From NCBI GenBank assembly GCA_002299915.1, contig DBOG01000054.1, forward strand, positions 1-42,371: a stretch of DNA of 42,371 nt, in the 5' to 3' direction. Below, piece by piece: positions 32,300-40,900 of the stretch. The translations under genes were made by a program, and so were the position numbers. The DNA is from Proteobacteria bacterium UBA652. Its GTDB lineage: Bacteria > Pseudomonadota > Gammaproteobacteria > Nitrosococcales > Methylophagaceae. The notes under the pieces are model-generated. The model ran no database searches. It had not been told where the DNA came from and saw only the letters and a list, made by a program, of their open reading frames with translations. The stretch's first letter is position 1; the number at the start of each line of letters is the position of its first letter.

Positions 32300-33090
32300 A
32301 GGCAATTACATCTGCATGGCAACATCGACAATTGGTGTTTGAAATGACCCGCCGAGAAATTTTGGCACGCTATCAGGGCTCATGGTTGGGTTTGTTTTGG
32401 ACGTTGTTGACCCCGATTTTACTGTTATTTGTGTATATGTTCGTGTTCGGAGTGGTGTTTAAAGCCCGCTGGCCAGAAATTAATGGAGTAACGCCTAATT
32501 TTTCGTCATTATTATTTTGCGGGATTATTGTGCATATGTTTTTTGCTGAGGTATTGAGTGCGGCATCATCGTTGGTTTTGGATCAGGCGAATTATGTTAA
32601 AAAGGTGGTCTTTCCACTGGATATATTGAGTTGGATTTCATTGGGTGAGGCCGCTTTTCATTTTCTGGTGGCAGTGTTGGTGCTGTTTGGCGTGGTGATT
32701 GTGTCGGGTGGTGGTTTGAGCTGGACGGTGCTGTATGTGCCGTTATTGATGCTTATTTTTATGGTGCATTTATTGGGAATGTCTTGGTTTGTGAGTGCGT
32801 GTGGGGTGTATATCAGAGATGTAAAATATGTAGCAGGATTTATGGTGACAGCGATGGTATTTTTAAGTCCCGTGTTTTATCCCGCATCAGCGGTGCCTGA
32901 TAGTTTTGCAATGGTGATGAACGCTAACCCGCTAACATTCTATATTGAGGCTTTCCGGAGTGCGGTGGTATTGGGTCAGCCAGTGCCATTGGCAGAGTTA
33001 GCTTGGGCAATGGTATTGGCACTGCTTTCTTTTGCAGTGGGATTTTGGTTTTTTGAACGGGTTAAAAAAGGCTTCGCGGATGTGTTGTAG
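32296..33090 (+). CDS. wzm: Polysaccharide ABC exporter permease, Wzm type
   Basis: This is the membrane half of the exporter. The 264-aa ABC-2 type protein has an N-terminal amphipathic stretch (QLVFEMTRREILARYQGSWLG), which is the family hallmark, and about six membrane segments. It includes GVYIRDVKYVAGFMVTAMVFLSPVFYP and NPLTFYIEAFRSAVV, strongly conserved in Wzm/TagG permeases. It is translationally coupled to wzt through ATGA. Confidence 0.94.
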   Translation: MKAITSAWQHRQLVFEMTRREILARYQGSWLGLFWTLLTPILLLFVYMFVFGVVFKARWPEINGVTPNFSSLLFCGIIVHMFFAEVLSAASSLVLDQANYVKKVVFPLDILSWISLGEAAFHFLVAVLVLFGVVIVSGGGLSWTVLYVPLLMLIFMVHLLGMSWFVSACGVYIRDVKYVAGFMVTAMVFLSPVFYPASAVPDSFAMVMNANPLTFYIEAFRSAVVLGQPVPLAELAWAMVLALLSFAVGFWFFERVKKGFADVL

Positions 33091-33108
33091 CCGTTATGGG
33101 AGTCAATA

Positions 33109-34419
33109 ATGACAGGTAGCAATACGCGAATATTGTTGGTGTTAGAGGAGGGCATGCCGTGTGCTACGGATGTGATGGCGGCGGCAAGCCAAGTACTACG
33201 ATACCAGTTTTCTGAAGAAGTCTCTCCTACTGGCCTAGCTGCATGGGAAGACGGTTCTAGCATGACCTTTAAGGTGCTGGAACGGTGCAAAAAAACAACG
33301 GGAAGCTTTGACCAGCAGGCATTAAATCGTGCACTTGGGCAGGCGATATTACGGCATCAGATTGAGGTATTAGTTGTATTAGGTGTGACGGGGGTGACTA
33401 TTGATTTGCCACGCGTGGCGGCAATGCTGTCAGTGCCAACCGTGTGGGTGGCGGATATTGAATCGACAAGCGATCAGATAACACAGCAGTGGCTGGATGA
33501 TGCACAGCGTTCTGCAACGGTATTACCGTCGAGTGCATCAGAAACAGAGATACTGGCAGCCATAAAACAATTAGGAAATAGGAACGAAACACCAGCCCCT
33601 CGGCAGTTTGATTACGCTAGCTATGAGTTTTGTCAGCGGGATCATCCCTTATTAATGCAGATGCAGCTGGGAGATACCGCACATTTTTTAGGGTGTAAGC
33701 AGGTATTAGATTTGGGCTGTGGCGCAGGGATCTTCCTAGAGTTATTACGGCGTGATGGCGTGAATGCAATGGGGGTTGAACGTGATCCTGTGATTGCAGA
33801 ATATGGCCGTGGTCTGGGCTTGGATATTGTGACTGAAGATGCGTTGGGATTTTTAACGGCATCATCACAATTATTCGATGGTATTTATTGTTCTCATTTT
33901 GTGGAGCATTTACCGTTTGAAGCAGTGCAAAAGTTGATTAGCTTATTAGCGGCGCGGTTAGCAGAAGGAGGAGTGTTGGTGTTGACCTTTCCGGATCCAG
34001 AATCAATCCGTTCTCAGTTATTGGGCTTTTGGCGAGATCCAGAGCATGTACGATTCTATCATCCTGAGTTGATCCGAGGCTTAGCAGAGGCCGCGGGTCT
34101 GATATGTGAGTGGACAAGCTATGATGATCAACCGCATGAGATTGTCTCTTTTACTGAGCAACCGCCAGAGATAGGTAAATTAGTGGCGCACGGAGGAGAA
34201 GCAAACACGGGTAATCGCTCTTGGTTAGCGCGCATTATGGCAGGTTTAGGTTGGCAATCTATGAAAGAACAGCGAGGATGGCAAGCACAGGTGAATGAAA
34301 GGCTTGATCGGCAAACTGAGGTGATTACACAATTAACGCAACGAACCGATGTTTTGTGGTCTGTGAATAAAACCTGGGCATGGAATGATAATGCAACCCT
34401 AAGGCTGAGGAAGGAATGA
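33109..34419 (+). CDS. SAM-dependent methyltransferase with N-terminal domain and helical tail
   Basis: The 436-aa protein has three parts. Residues 1-165 form an alpha/beta domain (ILLVLEEGMPC, IEVLVVLGVTGVTIDLPRV, VPTVWVADIES) resembling half of a GT-B glycosyltransferase fold. Residues about 198-335 are a class I methyltransferase: VLDLGCGAGIFLELLRRDG, then IYCSHFVEHLPFEAV and GGVLVLTFPDPESI. Residues about 375-436 are helical and Gln/Arg-rich (QVNERLDRQTEVITQLTQRT), possibly coiled. It may methylate the growing glycan. It follows the permease by 18 bases with a GGGAG site and overlaps the next gene by four bases. Confidence 0.85.
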   Translation: MTGSNTRILLVLEEGMPCATDVMAAASQVLRYQFSEEVSPTGLAAWEDGSSMTFKVLERCKKTTGSFDQQALNRALGQAILRHQIEVLVVLGVTGVTIDLPRVAAMLSVPTVWVADIESTSDQITQQWLDDAQRSATVLPSSASETEILAAIKQLGNRNETPAPRQFDYASYEFCQRDHPLLMQMQLGDTAHFLGCKQVLDLGCGAGIFLELLRRDGVNAMGVERDPVIAEYGRGLGLDIVTEDALGFLTASSQLFDGIYCSHFVEHLPFEAVQKLISLLAARLAEGGVLVLTFPDPESIRSQLLGFWRDPEHVRFYHPELIRGLAEAAGLICEWTSYDDQPHEIVSFTEQPPEIGKLVAHGGEANTGNRSWLARIMAGLGWQSMKEQRGWQAQVNERLDRQTEVITQLTQRTDVLWSVNKTWAWNDNATLRLRKE

Positions 34420-36173
34420 GCGAGGGTAGGGCGTATCGAGATGTGGATGTCATCATCCCTGTTTATCGAGATGTGGATGTGACTCGCCGGTGCATTGCGT
34501 CTGTGCTAGCATCAGATCTAGGATCGTGGGTAAATATAGTCGTTATTGATGATTCCTCACCAGATGAGAATGTGAGAGGTTATTGTGATAGTTTACGGGG
34601 TCAAGCACGGCTTACGGTGTTACGAAATACGGAAAACAAAGGCTTTGTTGCAACCGTTAATATCGGGATGCAATTGAACCGATCTCATGATGTGCTGTTA
34701 CTCAATAGCGATACCGAGGTGGCGGATGATTGGCTAGCACGCTTGCAGGCTTGTGCATATCGGAAGCCACGAACTGGCACAGTAACGCCTTTTTCAAATA
34801 ATGCGACGATTTGTTCCTATCCCAAATTTGTTGAATCCAATGAACTACCCGCTGGCTATGATGTGACGCGATTGCATCAGTGTTTTGCAACGGCCAATGA
34901 GGGCTTACAGCATGCGCTCCCAACAGCCGTTGGCTTTTGCATGTATATCCGTCGAGATTGCTTGGCTGAAGTCGGCTATTTTGATGAGGCTAGTTTTGGC
35001 AAGGGCTATGGAGAGGAATGTGATTTTTCCATGCGAGCCTCGGCAGAGGGTTGGACAAATCAATTAGCAACAGATGTGTTTGTTTATCATGAAGGCGGTG
35101 TGAGCTTTGGGGAAGAGACGCAAACACGAAAAATAGCGGCGGAAGCAGCCATGTTGCGGAAGCATCCTAACTATACAAAACAGATTACAGATTTTATTGC
35201 ACGAGATCCTTTGCAGTCTTATCGCAAGGCTGTGGATGAAATTCGAGAGAGAGGTTCGGATGGGCTTGTTAAAGTTGCAGTCTGTTTAGCGGCTTATAAT
35301 GGGATGCGATGGATTCCTGAGTTAGTTGCTTCGGTATTGGCACAGACGGGCGTATCCGTTTTTTTATTTATTAGTGTGGATGAGAGTACCGATAATACGG
35401 CGGCATGGGCACAGCAGCAAGCGAGTAAATTCTCTAATGTTACTTTACTTCCAGAGAGAAAGGAAACAGCATCCTCAAGCCATAACTTTTTTAGATTATG
35501 TCGAGACGTCAATTTTGTAGCGTTTGATTATGTTGCATTTGCAGATCAAGATGATAATTGGCTACCAAATAGATTGGTGAGGGCCGTGATAAAGCTGAAA
35601 GAAACGAATTGTGAGGGATATTCGAGTAATGTCATTGCAACGTGGGAGTCGACTGGCAAAACCAGCCTCATTGATAAGGCGCAACCACAGGTAGCGTGGG
35701 ATTTTTTGTTTGAATCTCCAGGGCCGGGTTGTACTTTTGTATTTACACAAGCATTGGCACTAGAGCTACAGTTATTTTTAGAAAAAAATAAAATAATAAC
35801 ATCGCGCATTAATTCTCACGATTGGTTTGTTTATGCCTACGCACGAACAAAAGGTTATAAGTGGCACATCGATTCACAGGCAACCGTTTTATATCGACAG
35901 CATGATCACAATGTGTTTGGTGCCAATCGGGGGTTGAGGGCGTGGATACAACGATGGGAAGCGATTAAAGATCAATCGTGGATAACACAGATTAGTTATA
36001 TTATAGAGGCTTTAGACCTCAATGAGGCACCTTTCGTGAAGAGATGGTATCCTTTTAGCCGGCGAGGTTTTTTGTACTTGGCGAGCCATGCCCGCCAGTG
36101 TCGGCGGCGGCGGCGAGATAAGATTTTATTTTCTGTGATTTCACTTTATTGGGCTATCAGAGGTAAAAGTTAA
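34416..36173 (+). CDS. Tandem GT2 glycosyltransferase
   Basis: Two family-2 transferase modules lie in one 585-aa chain. Module one (about 8-240) has VIIPVYRDVDVTRRCIASVL, VIDDSSPDE, LLNSDTEVADDWLARL and the Wbb-type YGEECDFSMRA. Module two (about 285-500) has VAVCLAAYNGMRWIPELVAS, SVDESTDNTAAW and FADQDDNWLPNRL, resembling rhamnosyltransferases. Both keep the DxD-like metal motif (NSDTE and ADQDD). It would add two sugars, probably at the cytoplasmic face. A 17-bp direct repeat lies in the first 65 bases. It is the last gene of the PPIase-wzt-wzm run, with a 232-bp gap following. Confidence 0.92.
   Translation: MSEGRAYRDVDVIIPVYRDVDVTRRCIASVLASDLGSWVNIVVIDDSSPDENVRGYCDSLRGQARLTVLRNTENKGFVATVNIGMQLNRSHDVLLLNSDTEVADDWLARLQACAYRKPRTGTVTPFSNNATICSYPKFVESNELPAGYDVTRLHQCFATANEGLQHALPTAVGFCMYIRRDCLAEVGYFDEASFGKGYGEECDFSMRASAEGWTNQLATDVFVYHEGGVSFGEETQTRKIAAEAAMLRKHPNYTKQITDFIARDPLQSYRKAVDEIRERGSDGLVKVAVCLAAYNGMRWIPELVASVLAQTGVSVFLFISVDESTDNTAAWAQQQASKFSNVTLLPERKETASSSHNFFRLCRDVNFVAFDYVAFADQDDNWLPNRLVRAVIKLKETNCEGYSSNVIATWESTGKTSLIDKAQPQVAWDFLFESPGPGCTFVFTQALALELQLFLEKNKIITSRINSHDWFVYAYARTKGYKWHIDSQATVLYRQHDHNVFGANRGLRAWIQRWEAIKDQSWITQISYIIEALDLNEAPFVKRWYPFSRRGFLYLASHARQCRRRRRDKILFSVISLYWAIRGKS
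34434..34480 (+). repeat. 17-bp direct repeat inside the GT2 gene
   Basis: TATCGAGATGTGGATGT occurs exactly at 34434-34450 and 34464-34480, a 30-base period that stays in frame. It encodes YRDVDV twice, once before and once within the first strand-loop of the GT2 domain. Confidence 0.9.
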
Positions 36174-36342
36174 TATGAACTAAGGTATGGGGTGAACAAA
36201 TAGTTTTTCTGGAACATACGGAGAAGTCGAAGTTGTAGTATAATAGGATGGTTATGTATAGGCGTAGAACTCTATCTCAATTGGCGAACTAACGGAGGGT
36301 TGGGATGTCAAAGTCGGGGTGGGTTGTAAGTGGGTCGTGTTA

Positions 36343-36371
36343 TTGACTGTAGAGTTTTCAATACTTTGAAT
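36343..36371 (+). promoter_or_regulatory. Candidate sigma70 promoter for the FG-GAP protein
   Basis: TTGACT (5/6) and TTGAAT (4/6) are spaced by 17 bases, with the start of transcription about 28 bases before the ATG. A second -10-like TATAAT lies upstream at 36239-36244 without a clear -35 box. Confidence 0.45.
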
Positions 36372-36405
36372 ATGTTTTAAGTCTAAAACGAAATGAGGGT
36401 TAGCA

Positions 36406-37803
36406 ATGAACAATTATAGAAGCAAATTTTCCATAAACAGCCTGATGGGTCTGTTTTTATTGATGCTAGTAAACGGAAGTGTACAAGCCGACTATGAGGT
36501 GTTTTCACAGGGAGCATACATCAAGGTAAATGCAGCTGATGCAGGGAATGAGTTTGGTCGCTCAGTTGCGGCGTCAGGAAATACGATGGTTGTAGGAACG
36601 CCAAGCGAATACCAGAACCGAGGTGCAATTTATATTTTCACGACGACGGACGATGGTGTTACTTGGACACAGCGTGCGCATTTTACAGGAAATGCAGCCA
36701 TCGGAGATCAGTTCGGTATGTCGGTTGCTATTTCTGAAGATGAATCAACCGTTATTGCTGGTGCGCCTGGGCACAATGGGGAGAAAGGCGCCGTATATAC
36801 ATATGAGCTTAATGGTGGCACATGGAATAATGCAGTGCTAAGCCATACTTTCAATGGCGTGGGAGCAGGAGACCGGTTTGGTTGGTCGGTTGGCCTTTCT
36901 GATGACGCAGCAATTATAGGGGCTCCAAGTGTAAATACAAGCGCGGGAGCAGCATATGCTTTCATACAAAATGCAAATAATGTTTGGAGTACGGGTAGTG
37001 TTTTGAAAACAGGCGCTACCGGTGACAATCTGGGTTCGTCCGTTGCAATATTGAATGGGGTGGTTGCTGTGGGTGCTTACGGTGCAAACAGCGAAGCAGG
37101 GGCCGTTTATATTTTTACACAAGATGTGAATGCCTTTTTTCCTGATACAAGCTTTCCTGCCCCGTCCATTGCGGCAGGTGATTGGTTTGGCGCATCCGTG
37201 GCTGTTTCAAGTGGCTCAGTAGTCGTGGGTGCACCTAGGACATCAGGTAAGCAAGGAGCTGCTTATGTATTCACAAATGCGACAGGTGGCGGTTGGACAC
37301 AGGAGAACCTAATTGCATCAGCCACGATGGCGAATGATTTTTTTGGTACGAGCGTGGCGCTGAATGGCAGTGTTATTGTTGTAGGCTCTCCGGGTTCAAA
37401 TAGGCATGCTGGCGCAGCTTATGTGTTTAAGAACGCGGGTAATGGCTGGCAAGCAAAAATAGCGAGGGCTTCTAGCAGGGACTCCTATGATTTTTTCGGT
37501 CATACGGTTGCTGTGACGATAGATGAGAGTATTTTAGTAGGTGCGTACGGTGAAGCAAGTAGTGGCGTTCCAACTGATGATTCTAAAAATCATGCTGGCG
37601 CAGTATATACTTTTCAGTCAGAGTTCGTTCCTGAGATTCCTGGTGATGAAAACGCGGATGGCGGGGTGACGATTTCAGATGTGATTGCGATCATTAATCT
37701 TGTATTGAGCGGTAGTGCGCCTGTCAATGGTTCAGATTGTTCTTTAGATGACACCATGACAATTGATGATGTTGTTTGTGCGATCAGTGCAACTTTGCAG
37801 TAA
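36406..37803 (+). CDS. Exported seven-bladed FG-GAP protein with dockerin-like C terminus
   Basis: The 465-aa precursor has a signal peptide (about 1-29, ending SVQA). Seven FG-GAP repeats follow, each of the form G-(D/N)-x-F-G-x-S-V-A...V-V-G-A-P...G-A-(V/A)-Y-x-F (for example AGNEFGRSVAAS, GDQFGMSVAIS, GDRFGWSVGLS, GDNLGSSVAI, GDWFGASVAVS, NDFFGTSVAL, YDFFGHTVAVT), a full integrin-alpha-like propeller. The last 55 residues carry two calcium-loop helices: DENADGGVTISDVIAIINLV and DCSLDDTMTIDDVVCAISATL, a dockerin type I-like pair with two cysteines. It probably acts at the surface or outside the cell. A GAGGG ribosome site is present. Confidence 0.9.
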   Translation: MNNYRSKFSINSLMGLFLLMLVNGSVQADYEVFSQGAYIKVNAADAGNEFGRSVAASGNTMVVGTPSEYQNRGAIYIFTTTDDGVTWTQRAHFTGNAAIGDQFGMSVAISEDESTVIAGAPGHNGEKGAVYTYELNGGTWNNAVLSHTFNGVGAGDRFGWSVGLSDDAAIIGAPSVNTSAGAAYAFIQNANNVWSTGSVLKTGATGDNLGSSVAILNGVVAVGAYGANSEAGAVYIFTQDVNAFFPDTSFPAPSIAAGDWFGASVAVSSGSVVVGAPRTSGKQGAAYVFTNATGGGWTQENLIASATMANDFFGTSVALNGSVIVVGSPGSNRHAGAAYVFKNAGNGWQAKIARASSRDSYDFFGHTVAVTIDESILVGAYGEASSGVPTDDSKNHAGAVYTFQSEFVPEIPGDENADGGVTISDVIAIINLVLSGSAPVNGSDCSLDDTMTIDDVVCAISATLQ

Positions 37804-37898
37804 TTCAGAGAGCACAAGCTGGCTTTGCTGGCAAGATGGGTTTAAACTTTTTTGTTGAGTAGATCCGCGGGGATGAAGGAATAGATGTGGATGCCTAG

Positions 37899-37922
37899 TT
37901 TGACCATAACAGGGCGGTCAAA
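37899..37922 (+). promoter_or_regulatory. Hairpin over the ribosome-binding region of the giant glycosyltransferase gene
   Basis: TTTGACC (37899-37905) pairs with GGTCAAA (37916-37922) around a ten-base loop. It ends six bases before the ATG, exactly where a ribosome site would sit, and no AGGAGG-like sequence is present outside it (the loop holds AGGG). It may reduce or regulate translation. Confidence 0.5.
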
Positions 37923-37928
37923 ACAAAT

Positions 37929-40900
37929 ATGAAACACCTGATTCTTGATATACAGACGCAGTTTATCCATATTATTGCCTACAATAATACGTCTTCAAAA
38001 AAGATTGAATTGCCGCATGGTTTTGATGGCCGCCAGAGCCTTTTTGATGACAAGACCCTGAATGGCAAATTATTACGTAAAGCCCAAAACAACTTAAGCG
38101 AGCGAGATAAAACGATTGTTTTTATTGATGCCCAATGCGGATTGCCTGCTTATTGGTTAACCCGTTTAATCACCACCTTAGCAGCAAGTGAAACGGCAGT
38201 GGTTTGTTCTGCTTTAAGCACTTATATTTTTCAGTTAAGCCCACTAGCTATCAACACACGATTTGAAGGTTCGCCAGAACAGCTAGATCAGCTGATTTAT
38301 CACCTACAGCCAGCACACACTTGGTTTGAGACGGAACAAATTAATCAGGCCTGTTTTGCGGTTAACAGACAGGCATTTGCTGGCGCGTTTGCCCGCCTGT
38401 TGGAGATGCCATCTGTGCTACCGGCGATTGCGTGTAATCACTTGTTGGTACAACAAGTAAACCCAGACACGATACTCGAGGCTAGCAATCTGCCTGAGAT
38501 TGGTGATCAAAACCCACTGGCAGCACACCCACTTGCAGCCTTACAATATCAGCTTGCTTCTCAAGCTGCAGCACCACCGATGTTGCCAGGTTGGCTTCAA
38601 TTAGATGATAAGCCCGTGGTATTGCATACCTGCACCGATTGGGGTGGCGGGATGGATAAGTGGGTAAATGACTTTTGTGATGTGGAAGATCAATACCACC
38701 ATCTCATATTGCTAAGCCAAGGTGAGTTTTTTAGACAGCGGTATGGGGAGCAATTTTCACTGAGATTGGGCGGCACTCAGGGCCTTGAAATCGCACATTT
38801 TGACTTGTCTATTCCAATTGCATCGACCACAATAAAACATAGTGAATACCAACGATTGCTTGATGATATTATTCGGCGATATGGTGTGCAAGGTGTATTT
38901 GTATCCACATTAATTGGGCATAGTATGGATTGCTTACGCACGGGATTACCGACGATTCGCATCTTTCATGATTATTTTCCGGACTGGCCTGCATTGCCCG
39001 CTTTATTAGATACAGATGAACTTGATTTGCAACAAGCTTTAGCGCAAAGTGCGGAAGGATTACTTGGTGAAATCAGTCCGCTGGTATTTGCAGGCTGGCA
39101 ACAGGCGCTGACACAGGCTTATGTACAAGATAATGTGAAACTGGTTGCGCCGGATCAATCAGTGATTGAGAACCTACAAAAGATATCGACAGATAAAGCT
39201 TATCAATCGATCACTGTTATTCCGCATGGCATTCCTTTATTCCCACCCGTTGAGCATCAACAAAATAATTTACGATTTACGATTCTGCTGCCAGGCAAAA
39301 TGGCGGCGGGAAAAGGCGAAGCATTACTTGTGGCTTGTTTGCCCGAATTAACCGAATATCGCGTGATTTTGTTAGGCGCTGGTGATAAGCATGATGATTA
39401 TAGTGGCTATCCTAATGTTGAAGTAGTCGCAGATTATCAAGCGGATACCTTGCCAGCGTTATTACAATATTACCAACCCGATGTGGCGATGATATTATCC
39501 ACTGCGTCGGAAACCTTTAGTTATACCTTGTCTGAGATGATGCAAGCGGCCATTCCTGTGGTTGCAACTGCACGAGGCGCATTGAAACAGCGAATTAAAC
39601 ATACAGAAACAGGCTTTATTGTTGAGCCAAAAGCAGAGTTGGTCTTGAGTTTAATAACCGATCGAATACAACATCCTGAAAAATTGGCCGAGGTGAGAGA
39701 GCATTTACGAACAACACCACAGCGAAGTGTGCAGGAAGCCGTTTCTCAGTATCGTGATATGTGGAATGGGCTTCTTGAACAGAGAGTGACGTATTCAGTA
39801 ACAGAAACCGATGAGCGATATGCCGTGCAAATAGCGCAGCAGGCGCTTAATTTTAAACACGCATTAAGTCAGCAACAAATTCAACTTGAAGAACAGGCTT
39901 CTATTATCACGGAGCGAACAAATTGGGCTCAGAATATACAAAAGGAAAAAGAAGCAGGAGAAGCTGTATATGAACAACGAGAGACAGAATATGAACAACG
40001 AATAAGCCATGATAAAGCGATTCATGAGGAACAAGTCGCTAAGCGCGAGCAAGAACTAAGCTTAATTTATAATAGCCATTCATGGAAAATAACGGCGCCA
40101 TTACGAATGACAAAAAAGACCCTGTCAGCTTGGCGACATAAGTTAGATTTTAATGTGACCAAAATGAAAACCTATCCCCGCCGAGTTATAAATAGTTTAA
40201 CAAGCAGAGGCGTGAAAGGAACGGTTGCGATTATTTATCACAAACTTACTCATCTGACCAGCCAATCAGAGGGAGTGCAAGAGGCTGTTTTAGTGGATAT
40301 CTTCACGCCGTTTACGATTACAACGCATGATCAGCCTCGGATCTCGATTATTATTCCAGTTTATAATCAGTTTTTACATACTTATAACTGTCTTGCCTCG
40401 CTTGCCGCACTGGAATCGGAACAGGCAATTGAAATCATTGTAATCGATGATTGTTCTACAGATGAAACATCAGATAAAATACAGATGATTGAAGGCATTC
40501 GTTATCATCGGCAGTTAGAAAATGGCGGGTTTATCGTGTCTTGTAATCAAGGTGCGGTACTGGCGAAAGGCGAGTATTTATTATTTTTGAATAATGACAC
40601 TTTAGTGCAGTCAGATTGGTTAGATAGTTTATTGAATGTATTTAGTGAGTATCCTGATGCAGGGTTGGTGGGCAGCAAATTAGTGTATCCCGATGGCACC
40701 TTACAAGAAGCGGGGGGGGTTATTTTTTCAGATGCTTCTGGCTGGAATGTAGGGCGAGGGGGAAATCCTGCAGCAGCTGAATATAATTTTGTGCGTGAGG
40801 TTGATTATTGTAGTGGCGCCAGCATTATTATTCGCCAGACTTTATTTGAACAGTTAGGCCGGTTTGATACACACTATAAACCTGCTTACTATGAAGATAC

